Assembly (NCBI GenBank): GCA_035048495.1
Contig: CM068551.1
Coordinates: 15,440,248-15,504,247, forward strand
Direction: 5' to 3'
Origin: Euptelea pleiosperma
Lineage: Eukaryota > Streptophyta > Magnoliopsida > Ranunculales > Eupteleaceae
DNA length: 64,000 nucleotides
Position numbers and translations under genes: made by a program. This document shows positions 33,634 through 44,653 of the stretch, in pieces; positions within the stretch are counted from its first letter, which is position 1, and each line of letters begins with the position of its first letter. The notes beneath the pieces were generated by a model, which was not told the origin of the DNA, made no database searches, and saw only the letters and a program-made list of their open reading frames with translations.

Positions 33634-35673
33634 ATGGTGCTGTGGAGGAGTGTTGCTGCTTTTGCTAATGCTGCTCCTAAAAAGGGTACTCTTCTCTCTC
33701 CCCTATCTTCTCTTTCAATGTCTACGCTTCTGTCTCATTCCAAAACTACAAAAACGGATACAAGTCTCTCTCATATTACGAATCGATACCAGATGGAGAA
33801 ATTCGTAAAAGATCGGTGTAAATCAGGCGCCATTAGCTTTGATGAGATATTGGGTTTCTTCGATCGGATGGTTCAAATGCAACCCCTGCCATCGATTTTC
33901 GCTTTTAATCAACTGTTAGGGGCTACCACCAAGATGAAACAGTATTCTACCGTGCTTTCTCTGTTTAAAATGATGGATTCAGCAAGAATCCAACCTGATG
34001 TCTGTACCCTGAACATTTTAAGCAATTGTTTCTGCCAATTGAATCGGGTGGATTTCAGTTTCTCTGTCTTTGGGAACATCATCAAACGTGGTTACGAACC
34101 AGATGTTGTAACCTTGAGCACTTTGATTAAGGGGCTTTGTATGGAAGGTAAAGTAGCACAGTCGATGGAGTTGTTAAACAAAATAGTGGAGAATGGGTAC
34201 CCATGTGATGAAGTCACTTATGGAACAGTGATTAATGGCCTTTGCAAAACTGGGAACACTCGCATGGCTCTTGGATTTCTAAGGGGGATGGAGGAGAGTG
34301 GGAGGTATAAACCTAACTTAATCATGTATTGCACGATCATTGACACTTTCTGCAAGGACAGACTGATAGATGAAGCCCTTGACGTTTTCTCAGAAATGTT
34401 AACTAAAAGCATTGCGCCAAATGTTGTCACTTACAACTCTTTAATTTATGGTCTATGCAACTTAGGCCGGTGGAAAGAAGCTGCAATGTTTTTCGACAAA
34501 ATGGTGGATTGTGGAATCTCACCAAATGTAATAACCTTCAGCATTATGGTGGATGCTCTTTGCAAAGAAGGGAGGACCACAGAAGCACATGCCTTACTAG
34601 AAGTAATGATTCAAAGAGGTGAAAAGCCTGATATTTTCACTTACAACTCTTTGATTCATGGCCTATGCAATTCAGGTCAATGGAAAGATGCAACACGGTT
34701 GTTCAATGAAATGGTGGATCAAGAAATCTCACCAGATGTAATAACTTTCACCACATTGGTAGATGCTCTTTGCAAAGAGGGGATGACCAAAGAAGCACAT
34801 GAACTATTAGAACTGATGATTCAAAGAGGCGAGGAGCCTAACACAATCACATACAATGCATTGATGGATGGATACTGTTTGCAAGGCCAAATGGACAATG
34901 CCGCAAAAGTCTTTGATTGCATGGTTGGTAGGTGTCACGAGCCTGATGTTTTTAGCTATAACATATTGACCAATGGCTATTGCAAGACTAAGAAGTTAGA
35001 TGAGGCAATGCGGCTTTTTAGAGAAATATGTCAAAAAGGATTGACTCCTGGCACTATTACCTATAGCACCCTTATAGGTGGGTTATGCAAGGTTGGGAGA
35101 GTTTTGACTGCACAAGAGCTTTTTAATGAGATGCAAGCACATGGCCAAAGTCCAAATCTCATTGCATACAATATATTGTTGGATGGACTGTGCACAAACA
35201 ACTGTTTCACTGAGGCGATGGAATTGTTTCATGTGATGGAAAACGGCGAATTGAAACCTGATATTACCACTTATAACATCCTCATTGATTGTATGTGCAA
35301 AAATGGAAAGTTGGAAGCCGCTAGGAAACTCTTTTGCGGCCTCTTTGCCATTGAATTGCAGCCTGACATTAAAACATGTACCATAATGATTAATGGCTTC
35401 TGTAAAGAAGGGATGTTAAAAGAAGCTCAATACTTGTTCACAGAAATGGAAGAGAAGGGATTTCAACCAGATGGCGTTACTTTCAATATCATGGTTCAAG
35501 GATTTCTCCGAAAGAATGAGACCTATATGGCGATGCAACTTCTCGGTAAAATGGTCAAGAGAGGTTTTTTACCTGATGCAGACACTGCACATATGATTGA
35601 GAAATTGCTCATGGTAGATGGACCAGATCGTAAATATTTAGAAATGTTTCGTAAGTTCTTGCCAAAGGGCTGA
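33634..35673 (+). CDS. RFL-type PPR protein, array copy 2 (679 aa)
   Basis: Single open frame of 679 residues. The start is the ATG at 33634 (MVLWRSVAAFANAAPKKG), because the upstream ATG used by copy 3 is ACG here. The N-terminal 40 residues are Ser/Leu/Lys-rich and free of acidic residues, so mitochondrial import is likely. It has sixteen P-class motifs and the same tandem doubling of motifs 6-7 and 8-9. Code pairs: ND, ND, SD, GN, CN, NN, SD, ND, TN, ND, NG, SN, ND, ND, TD, ND. Predicted target UUG??YGUAU?AUUGU. Compared with copy 3, I count 16 changes among 32 code residues but only about 48 among roughly 529 other motif residues. Motif 10 (NAAKVFDCMVGRCHEPD) is the most diverged, 11 changes. 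No stop or indel interrupts it. Function as an organelle RNA-binding factor is well supported; the transcript it binds is unknown. Confidence 0.93.
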   Translation: MVLWRSVAAFANAAPKKGTLLSPLSSLSMSTLLSHSKTTKTDTSLSHITNRYQMEKFVKDRCKSGAISFDEILGFFDRMVQMQPLPSIFAFNQLLGATTKMKQYSTVLSLFKMMDSARIQPDVCTLNILSNCFCQLNRVDFSFSVFGNIIKRGYEPDVVTLSTLIKGLCMEGKVAQSMELLNKIVENGYPCDEVTYGTVINGLCKTGNTRMALGFLRGMEESGRYKPNLIMYCTIIDTFCKDRLIDEALDVFSEMLTKSIAPNVVTYNSLIYGLCNLGRWKEAAMFFDKMVDCGISPNVITFSIMVDALCKEGRTTEAHALLEVMIQRGEKPDIFTYNSLIHGLCNSGQWKDATRLFNEMVDQEISPDVITFTTLVDALCKEGMTKEAHELLELMIQRGEEPNTITYNALMDGYCLQGQMDNAAKVFDCMVGRCHEPDVFSYNILTNGYCKTKKLDEAMRLFREICQKGLTPGTITYSTLIGGLCKVGRVLTAQELFNEMQAHGQSPNLIAYNILLDGLCTNNCFTEAMELFHVMENGELKPDITTYNILIDCMCKNGKLEAARKLFCGLFAIELQPDIKTCTIMINGFCKEGMLKEAQYLFTEMEEKGFQPDGVTFNIMVQGFLRKNETYMAMQLLGKMVKRGFLPDADTAHMIEKLLMVDGPDRKYLEMFRKFLPKG

Positions 35674-37984
35674 GGAAAAGGTGATGTACTCAATGTTGAG
35701 TCGGTAGTCAGCAATAACCAATTCTAAGTTGTGCCAAGTGTCGTTGCCAGTGACATACTTTAAGGGTCATCCTATATCTGCTGTCAATTTCCTCCCAACG
35801 TGTTGCCTCCCTAAGGAAGTACGTGCAACGACAATGAGCTAGGTAAATTTCTTTCTCAATGACCCATTCATTACTTCATGTGAAGGAGCTGGTCTTCGTA
35901 GCTCCTTACTAGACCATTTAAAATGTAGACTCTTGAAACAAGAAACATCATTTAACATGTCATAACTATGGTATGTCAATTTTTGGCTCCGAGAACTTGA
36001 CTTCTATTTTTATTTGTATATTTAGTCCTTAAAAGATGTTGGTGTGTGAAAATATAATCTAAACTAGGTAAATTTATTCTAGATGCTGGTGTGTTAAAAG
36101 ATGTTAATTGAGATGTTTATTTCAGTTTTTGATTTCTTTAGTATGGGTCTTATTTACTTGTCATTGAAGGTCATTTCCAGTGAAGGAACATACTTGAATC
36201 ACTTGAGTCCAATTTGATTCATTTTGTGTGTTCATTTTTGAAACTTTAGTCCTACATTGGAGAGGGACAAAGTTCTTGTGCGGCTTATAAATGCCTCTTG
36301 TATCTCCAATTTTGGATGTTCTTAGTTCCTTCAAGTTATATTGACAGAGAACGGATAGATGTCATGTCCTTTTCTTATGCCACGTCTTGTTGGTGTTGAT
36401 CTGAACATGCTATACCAGAGTATCAAATGATTCAAATCTACTCGCACTATCTAGTTGTTGGAGCATGTTTCTACATCTCTAATTATAGGTCCTGTTGGAC
36501 TGCATGCTTTTAAAATAGTCAAAAGGTATAAGTTTGAGTTGTTCATCACAAAAAATGGATACCGCGCTATTCTTGCGAAACTAGGACTTTTTATGGTTTA
36601 CAACATCAAGTAGAGGAACATTGCATGAATGAAGTAGGATCCTCCATGCAAATTAATTATTTGGAATGGTTGCATTGAGTTCACCATTATATTATTTGAT
36701 TGGGGATTTTTATGCAGAATGGGAATTGTCCTTTCTATCGCATGCATAGAGCCACTAGCCATTAACTGATTCCCATATTCCTTCAAATTTTAGTAACTTG
36801 TACACCTTGAGTTTTGGACTACTAAAACTGGTCTACTTATGCTTACTTGAATGTTATGAATAGGGTAAGTGTCTTTCATGTTGGAGAAATCTGTGTTTCC
36901 TTTCTTTTCTTTGTTATTTATGGCAATGCAATGTGTAGGGGCACTTTAGAGAGAGACTGATCCATGATAGCTAATCATCTCAAGTTTATCTATTGTAGTC
37001 ACATCAATGTCCCACAATGGTGCGAAGTGTAGGTGTGATACTCTAATGGAGTCAGAGACATTGGGTCAAGTCTCCCTACCAATGTTGGGTCATGTGGCTG
37101 CTGCTTCTGGCTTCTTTGATTGATATGAGTGTAGTAAGCTAGAATATTATATGCTCTAGTTAGGATATGGTGGCACTAAGCTAGAATACGGTCTAGTTAG
37201 GATATGGTGGCACTAAGCTAGATTATGGTCTAGTCAGGATAAATATTAGATTATCGCTTAAGATTTGATTGATCATCTATTAAATGGGAGGGACTACTAG
37301 ATGTGGAGATCAGTTGGGGATTCGCCAGCTCTTTAATCTCCATTCCCAATGTAGACAAAATTGAAGAGTATTTGGCGACGAAGTCGACGAGAACGTCGAT
37401 CCGACAAGTCAGGGAATCTATCACGACCAACTTGTCCAACGTTGTTCACAGGGCCTTGGTCCGTGACCTACTTTTATGGCATCTCTTAGATTTTTGCCGT
37501 GTATTTGGGTTAGATACTTTTGTATGGCGTTATTGTAATTAAGGGTAGTTGGAGTGGCAGTATCGTAGATAAACAGTATGATTGGCATCCACTTTTGACG
37601 TTCTCTTCTCTTGAGCTACCCAAGGTTTAGTATACTCTTTATAAGAGACGTAGGTGATGTAATCGTGTGGAGATGGTGCCTGTCCCCTTGACAGATTCTT
37701 GCATCCCTAGCTTCCCTAGTGTCCTAGATTTAGGTTGTATTGACTTTTTTGTTTACATCTATAAACTGATCTTGATTCTTGTTCCTTATGTATTGTGATT
37801 GTTTGTGTGATTGTGTACTAGGCAGTCACCGGAAACAACTAGGCAAGGCTGACTCGTGTATCGGGAGATGGACGGGCGCTGCACTGGTAAATCCTTGTGA
37901 AAGGAAGTGTCCCTGATAGTGAGAACAAGAATTCTTAATGGACATTTAAGCATCTTCTTGCTTAGCCTTTCCATATTTTCTTGG
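35674..37984 (+). repeat. Conserved 3' flank, unit B
   Basis: Collinear with 24942-27180. The copia empty site TCCTACATTGGAGAG is near 36252. A 79-codon frame at 37303-37542 is open here but frameshifted in unit A, so I do not treat it as a gene. Confidence 0.7.
37130..37247. repeat. Short tandem repeat of about 42 bp, three copies
   Basis: Copies of GGTGGCACTAAGCTAGA plus TATGGTCTAGTTAGGATAT-like text occur three times here. The matching place in unit A (26383-26457) has two copies. Confidence 0.7.
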
Positions 37985-38455
37985 ATTTTCTTTTGGATAA
38001 GTATAAACTTAAAAATAAGGCAAAAGCCAATCAAAACATACGATCAGCTAAGGAGGTCGGGCTGACCTCCAATAGACATGATCAAGGCAAACGACGAAAA
38101 CAGCAAAAGGTCAAAGACAATAAAAAAGCGGGATACTACTAACATCAACAACCCTAGAGCAAAGAATATCCCAGCGAAATACAAAATATTCAAAGAAAAT
38201 CCCTCTGCACTCCAGAAACACCTTAGACCAAAGGAAAATCAACCCCTTAATGCTGAAAATAATCGAGGGCAAGTCTCCACTTTTATCTTTGAAGTTTCTC
38301 TCCCTCCATATTCTCCAAGAAATTGCAAAGGGCAGCAGCCTCTACAGAATACATCCTCTAGATGAAAATGCTTTGGTATTCCAACTAACGAGAAGCTCCA
38401 TGAATGAACCCGGCATCACCAATGGATTTTATTTTCATATGGTTAATATTTGAAT
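37985..38455 (-). mobile_element. L1-type LINE tail, unit B
   Basis: Minus-strand copy of the same insertion as 27181-27650: AAGGCAAAAGCCAATCAAAA at the 3' end, and on the minus strand text ending the zf-RVT part. It shares the insertion point with units A and C. It contains small differences (for example GGATACTACTAACATCAACA). Confidence 0.65.
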
Positions 38456-39493
38456 AGGCTTCCCAAGTAGGTTGGTGGTATTTGCAATGTATATCATATA
38501 AAGGCTGTAAGGACGGATTCCTTGTGTTTCTTGGATACTTTTTTCCCTCAGTTTGAATTGATGCTATTTTGTTTTGTGATTTGATTGAATTTGTTCGAGT
38601 AAAGAAATCACCCAATACTACTAGCATCACACATTCGTTCTTCAAATCTGCTTGCTGTCTAGCTAAGCGGCAATATTCTCTAATGCTTCCGCCTTTTGGT
38701 GTGGAAATACTCTGGATTGTTTAATTCCTATGTTAGTTAAAGATACAGGAGGACCTCAGGTTTATAACATTGTTATTTCTACTTCTTAATATAGTTACTT
38801 TGCTGATGAAAATAAATAATGGAAGGTCAAGCTTGACTGTATTTACTTCGACACTATAGATACTCATCAGATGATTGACCAACAAATCTCTTTGAAAGTA
38901 TTATAACTACTGTCAAGTACTTTTTAGATATAGATATGTACACTTTTGATGACTCAAAAGTTACTGCCGTTGTAAATAGTTGGAGCTAGATTTTCATAAT
39001 AGAGGCTTTGATCTTTGATATCACCTGCAAAATCAAATTGCTTCATCTGTTTCAAAAGTTGAGTTGTTCTCTCTAAGGTTTTTTGATCCTTTTATTCCTT
39101 GATGAAATATATAAAAGATAGAAGTAGGGCTCAGTGTAAAAGATTCATTGAGATTTGACAGACTCCTCAAGAACTCATCTTATCAAGGTATGTTGATGGT
39201 TAGATTGAAAAAATAATTAGAAAAAGAGCAAAATGTCATCTCAAGGTCAAAGATCAAGATATTACAGTTGAACTTATTGGGTTTTTGATTGTTGTTTTTC
39301 TGGGTTCAATGTTTTCTACAGTTGAGTGAATTCTATAGTTAAGTATCTGGAATTTCTGGGTTTGTAGGAGGGTGACCAGAGAAACCAAACCAAAACCAAC
39401 CTTCTATTTCTTCTGACCAAGACCCAGTATGAGTTTGAATAAGTTCAGTGCTTCACATTTTGCAGAATCTGGGTAGGCTTTTGCACCACTGCT

Positions 39494-41205
39494 CCAAGCC
39501 CAAGGCCTTCTGATGTGGTCTGTCCCTCCATGCTGCAGTCATCAAGACGGGCATGCAATCTGACGTCTCTCTCCAGCCATGTCCTTGACTTGTACGCAAT
39601 GTGCGGCGACATTGCTACTGCACGTCACGTGTTTGATGAAATGTCTGAAAGAAACCTCGTGCCCTGGTCAGCTATGATCTCTGGCTGTGACCAAGGCGGG
39701 GATCCCTGGATCAGGATGCCACTCAACCACTTCCCTTGGATGCCACTCGAGCCCAACGAATACATCTACGCTAGCATTATCAGCGCCTGTGCCACCCTCT
39801 TGGTTCTGGTACAAGGGAAACACGTTCATGCCTGATGGCTCAAATCTGGCTGAGTCCATTTCTTTCGTTTCTAACTCGCTTATCTCATTGTACATGAACT
39901 GCGGTCTCTGTAACGATGCATTCTCCATCTTTTCCAGCACACCTCCGAATTCTGTCATCGCTGATAATGCAATGATCACTGGTTTTGCGGAAAACATGCA
40001 GCCTGATAGAGGTTTCCAGGTGTAAACTCATGAACAGACGAGGTCTTGTTCCAGACGATTCACTTTCGTGGGTGTGCTGGGAATTTGCACAGATAAAGAT
40101 GATCTGCAGAGAGGAATGGAATTTCATTGCCAAGCGATCAAGCTTGGACTCGACAACACCCCTCTTATCGGCAATGTGATTTTAACCATGTACTCGAAGT
40201 GCAATTTGATCGAAGATGCGGAAGCAACCTTCAACTCGATTGAAGAGAAAGATGTTATTTCATGGAACACCCTTATCACTGCTTGTCGTCACTGTGCAGA
40301 TTATGTCAAGGGTTTGAAAGCTTTTGGAGAGATGATGGGAAAAGCCATTGGTGTAAGACCTGATGATTTTGCGTTGGTCAGTGCACTTGCTGCCTGTGCA
40401 GGGCTCGCTCCCATTCACCATGGTCATGGTGGTCACATTCATGCTCATTATTAGAACAAGGCTTGATCTTGATGTTGAAGTTGGTGATGCACTTGTGAAA
40501 TTGTATGCCAATTCCAAGTGGAGCCGCGTCATAGTAGTAGTAGTTGGAACCTAGCGAGCGAGAGGAGAGTGTATTTTGGGCATACTGAAGAAATAAGTTT
40601 CCATGGCATGCAAAGACGGAGATGCAATGGTAAAAGTGAAGCTACCAGATGTTGGTTCGGCAGTGGCACAACGCAATCTTTTTTCCTGGAACATGAATCA
40701 TAGCCAGATTTGGAAATCACGGGCTGGGTAGAAGAGCGCTAGAGAAGTTTAAGCAGATGAAAGAAACAGGACTAAAACCAGATTCAGTTATGCTCAACGG
40801 ACTGTTAGCAGCTTGCAATCAAGCAGGGTTTTCCTACAAAGGCCGAGCCTACTTCAATTCTATGAAAGACATTTATGGGATTGCACCACCAGAGATCAGA
40901 CATTTCTCTTGCTTGATAGATCTGTTGGGGAGGGCTGGGAGATTGGAGGCGAAAGAGTACGTCGAGAAATTTCCTTTCGGAAGGGATATAGTTGTAGTGG
41001 GGCGCTTGCTTTCAGCGTGTCGGGCCTGTCGGCTGCATGGGATGTGGTTGGGGAATGGGTGGCATGCCAGCTTTCGGAGCTTCAGCCTGGTTCGAGTTCG
41101 CATTACGTTCTGTTGTCGAACTTATATGCTTCAGATAGGAGGTGGGATGGTGTTGCAGAAGCAAGGAAGTCACTGAAGGGTAGTGGAGTGAAGAAGGAAC
41201 CAGTA
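39494..41205 (+). pseudogene. E-class (PLS) PPR pseudogene, unit B (most complete copy)
   Basis: Reading through frame changes I see AAVIKTGMQSDVSLSSHVLD, LYAMCGDIATARHVFDEMSE, VSNSLISLYMNCGLCNDAF, VGVLGICTDKDDLQRGMEFH, IGNVILTMYSKCNLIEDAEA, WNTLITACRHCADYVKGLK, DDFALVSALAACAGLAPIHH, then LKPDSVMLNGLLAACNQAGF, HFSCLIDLLGRAGRLEAKEY and an E-domain start (LSACRACRLHG, PGSSSHYVLLSNLYASDRRW). These alternating P, L and S motifs with a C-terminal E domain are the layout of land-plant RNA-editing factors. At least six frameshifts or stops (for example near 39820, 40020, 40440, 40520 and 40735) destroy it. The 3' end is replaced after GGAACCAG at about 41205 by 3'-flank sequence. No intact relative lies in the window. 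Confidence 0.8.
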
Positions 41206-41640
41206 TATTATTTGATTGGTTTTTTTATGCAGAATGGAAACTGTTTTTATGCAGAATGGTAACTGTCATTTCAATCGCATGCATAGAGCTGCTAGTCATT
41301 AGCTGATCCCCACATTCCTTTAAATTTTAGTAACTTGTACACCATGAGTGTTGGACTACAAAAATTAGTCTACTTATGTTTACTTGAATGTTCTGAATAG
41401 GGTAAGTATCTTTCATACAGGAAAATTCTGTGTTTCCTTTCTTTTCATTGTTATTTATGGCATTGCAATGTGTAGGGGCACTTTGGAGAGAGACTGATCC
41501 TGGATAGCTAATCATCTCAAGTTGATCTACTGCAGTCGCATCAATGTCCCACAATGGAGCAAAGTGTAGGTGTGATACTCTAATGGAATTATACGCTAGG
41601 TCAAGCCTCCCTGTTCTTGGGTTCATTATCAATTAGAATG
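41206..41640 (+). repeat. Second, partial copy of the RFL 3' flank in unit B
   Basis: TATATTATTTGATTGG, then ATGCAGAATGG, then TCGCATGCATAGAGC match 36688-37070 of the same unit. The copy joins directly onto the E-class pseudogene, so an ectopic recombination or a partial duplication made the junction. Confidence 0.75.
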
Positions 41641-41783
41641 TAAACCCAATTTTTCAGTCCTATCCCCATATCCAGATCTACATACCACTAACACAAATGA
41701 ATTCTCCATTTGATGTACTTATTATACATTGGGATAGGTAACCTAGGATTGAAACACATAATGCAGTCCAATTTACACATAAG

Positions 41784-41886
41784 ATGAAGTATCGTTCGGT
41801 TTCGGACAAAATCAACCGAAACATTTGTACTTTTGTCCTATGGCGAAACCGAAATGGTTTTGGCCGAAACTTTAAACCATGGTTGT
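41784..41886. mobile_element. Small word-repeat element (CGGTTTCGG words)
   Basis: GTATCGTTCGGTTTCGGAC at the left and TGGTTTTGGCCGAAACTTTA, then AACCATGG at the right repeat the word CGGTTTCG in both orientations. The TTTAAACCATGG end matches the other word-repeat MITEs. Target duplication not found. Confidence 0.4.
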
Positions 41887-42205
41887 AGCTATAAATATCT
41901 TCGTGCAAGGAAATGAAGTGGGAAAACAGGTATTTGTGGGGAAATTTGTTATCCTATAGCTGTGCTCCCTTGATTCTCCCGGCGTAGTCATTGGGAAATT
42001 GGGAAACAAGAAAAAGAAACCTATGCTTCATTCATGTAACTTCCTCTTGGAAAGAAGCCTATGCTTTACACTTGTAGCTAGAGTTTTAAAAGGCATTTGG
42101 GGATTATACCTCAAGGCCTGTCTTGGAGGCTTGGAGCGAGGTTTTTCCTAACCTTGGAGCTTATTAAAGAAGCATAGAGGCACTTGAGGCATGCGAATTA
42201 TCCAC

Positions 42206-42514
42206 TAAGGGCGTGTTCGATTGCACAGAAAATTTTCCTGAGAAAAAACATCTAGGAAATGACTTGAAATGGCTGATCGATTGCAACTGAGAACACATAT
42301 TTCAATCATGTGATAAAATAAAGGTGTATTTTCAGGTGGAATTGAATTCCCACCTGGATGGGAAATGAACTCCGGGCTCAGTAGGGAAAATTATCCAGAT
42401 TTAAATGGCTTGGCTGGGAAAATTATATAGATTTAAAATGGCTACCTAACAATGACAGTTGTGTTTTCCCAATGAAAATGCAATTTTCCTCCTTGGCAAT
42501 CAAACATGCCCTAA
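42206..42514. mobile_element. Uninterrupted MITE of the TAGGGCATGTTTGAT family
   Basis: It starts TAAGGGCGTGTTCGATTGC and ends GGCAATCAAACATGCCCTAA, about 309 bp. It contains the site (GGCTACCTAACAATGACAG) that is occupied by a nested MITE in the copy at 29034-29939. Not coding. Confidence 0.75.
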
Positions 42515-42919
42515 GGCTTTAAAAACGGCATATGACTTGTGCTTTTCACACATTTTTTTCATGCCTTGTGTTAGAGGCGTGCACCTTACCTGCATGTGCA
42601 GATGGTGGTATCGATTGATTAGTTGAAAAAGTTCAATTTTTTTCCTTTTTTGTCCCCCACCCACCCTCCTTATTTTTGGTTAAAAATGCTCTTTTGTTAG
42701 GCTTAGGCTTCAGGCTTTATGCCATTGAAGTGCCTTGACCTATGGCTCTACGTTTAGAAACATTGATGTAACTCCCTCTAGGCATTGTTATACCAATGTT
42801 GAGATCCAGTCCTTTTGGTTCTTTGAATTATAAATCTGTTTGGTTGAATGCTTGTCAATTCCTAAAACATTGAGGGCCCTGGTGCACATACCGACTCGCG
42901 CCTATTTGTGCAACCAGAA

Positions 42920-43172
42920 GTGCCACGTTATTTTCTGGAAAATAACCGACCGTAAGAGTGCCACGTTATTTTCTGGAAAATTTTGTAAAAAAAAGGCCAT
43001 TTTTTTTCATTTTTTTTTTCCGTTATATTCCATTATTTTTCGTTTTTAAAATTTTGAAATTCAAATTTTGAATTTCACCGCCCGTTATTTCCGTTATTTT
43101 CAGTTTTTTTCCATTTTTGCCCCTGAGCATTTTTTTTTTCGTTATAACTGAAAAAACGGTAACACCCCCAAA
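42920..43172. mobile_element. Word-repeat element variant (CCGTTATTTTC words)
   Basis: It is built like the ACGGCCGTTTAAA elements (AAATTTTGAAATTCAAATTT, CCATTTTTGCCCCTG, GGTAACACCCCC), but the interior word is CCGTTATTTTC or CCGTTATATTCC instead of CCGTTAAAATCC. The left 50 bp contain CCACGTTATTTTCTGGAAAA twice. The ends are not resolved. Confidence 0.45.
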
Positions 43173-43616
43173 TCCGCGGTTAGAAATAAAATTGAATTTT
43201 GATGTGGAGATCCACCAAGAAGTGAACCAAACATCAAAAAAGTCAGCGGGCCTTAAAGCGTACTCCACCTGGCATTTTGGGAGGGAGACTTCAAACTTTG
43301 AAGTCGCCAGCGGACATCAAACTTGGACCCCCCCTTGGTGGATATACACACCCAAATCACCATGATTGGTCATCTCTAGCCATAGATTTTAGACTTTTTT
43401 AAGGTGTGATTATAACCGTTGGATTCAATCATTTTTTTGGACTACAAAAAAACGAACCGCTAAAAGTCATCAAACAAGCTGATTTTTGGTATGAATGTCT
43501 ACATGACGACAAAATGCCTAACTTGTTACATCACGACCCCTTAGTTTTTGGGTTGTGACGTAATAAGGTATACGTAAGATCTTTTCAAATGCGGAAGTAC
43601 ATTTTTGTTACTCACG

Positions 43617-43822
43617 GCTAACGGTATAACGGACTGGGGGCGTTACCATTAAAGTGCATTGTAATGGCCAGGGGCAAAAATGAAAAACAAAAAAGCGGAA
43701 AAAACGGATTTTAATAGCTGTTGGAACGAAAAAAACAGTCGATAAATTCAAAGCATCAAACGGGTTTTAACGAAACAGGCTTGGGGTGTTACAGTTTAAG
43801 CCGCGGGCCGTTTTTAAAACCA
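43617..43822. mobile_element. ACGGCCGTTTAAA-type MITE, inverted, unit B copy
   Basis: GGACTGGGGGCGTTACCAT at the left and GGCCGTTTTTAAAACCA at the right, with GGCCAGGGGCAAAAATGAAA inside. It is collinear with the copies at 31645 (unit A) and 58153 (unit C). The left terminus is deleted as in unit A. Confidence 0.65.
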
Positions 43823-43898
43823 TGGTTTAGCCAATCCGTCAGTAGACATTTATACCAAAAATCAGGTTGTTTGATGATGTTTAGCCATTGGCTTTAGC

Positions 43899-44296
43899 TA
43901 GGGGTGTCAATTTTATCCGTTTAACTGGAACCGAAAATACCGGTTCCGGTTCCACATTTTTGGGAACTGATTAAAAAGTAACCGGAACCGAACCGACAAT
44001 AAACGGTTCCGGTTCTGGGTAGCTTAATATGGAACCGAAACCGATAAGAACCGGAACCAAACTGATAAGAACCAGTACCAATAAATAAATATAGTGTAAA
44101 TATTCCGATACTCTTAAGATTTGGCCCAATATACCCGGAACCGGAACCGACATAAATACATAATCGGTTCCGGTTCCGGATCCATCACATTGAGAACCGG
44201 AACCGTTAAGGAAACGAACCGATAAGAACCGGAACCGATTGTTCCGGTTCTGGTCACCTTAGGAACCGAACCGGAACCGACCCGTTGACACCCCTA
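43899..44296. mobile_element. hAT-type MITE packed with GGAACCG words
   Basis: Perfect 12-bp terminal inverted repeats, TAGGGGTGTCAA and TTGACACCCCTA, flanked by 8-mers GCTTTAGC (43891-43898) and GTTTTAGC (44297-44304), an 8-bp hAT-type duplication with one mismatch. The units A and C have the uninterrupted site (CATTGGTTTTAGCACTC, near 31920 and 58455). The inside repeats GGAACCG or its complement CGGTTCC more than 20 times. No coding capacity. Confidence 0.88.
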
Positions 44297-44653
44297 GTTT
44301 TAGCGCTCTAAACAATGATTGAATTTAACGGCTACATGCACGCCTTAAAAAGTACTAAAATCTAATCGTTAGATTACCAGTAAGGGTGATTTTGGTGCGC
44401 ATATCCACCAAGGGGTGAGATAAACGTCCATGCGGTCAGTCGGCCCATATGACAGCGGTGAGTAGTGTGCCACGTGGTTCCAACTGTGCGCACTGTGACA
44501 GAAGTTCACTATGTACTAGGAAGGTTGCTCCATTGATAAAAAATAGGGGACGCCCCAATCAATTTCTACTTTTTTTTTTCTTCAAGCGAACCTACTGTGC
44601 TGTTGTTTCCCTCCATTGGAGAGTAGATTTCGTCTCTAGCTTCTTCTTCAAAG

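Larger units (their letters stand above)
33359..44514 (+). repeat. RFL array unit B (about 11.2 kb)
   Basis: Bounded by ACTAGGAAGGTCGCTCGATT here and its counterpart at 44515. It has the same order as unit A, but holds the longest surviving E-class PPR pseudogene and a second, partial copy of the 3' flank (41206-41640). A 140-bp insert (33399-33537) separates the unit start from the RFL gene. Confidence 0.8.

Noticed and set aside
37303..37542. 79-codon open frame in the unit B 3' flank
   Set aside because: The same place in unit A has a 2-bp length difference and stops, and it is deleted in unit C. No selection for coding is visible.
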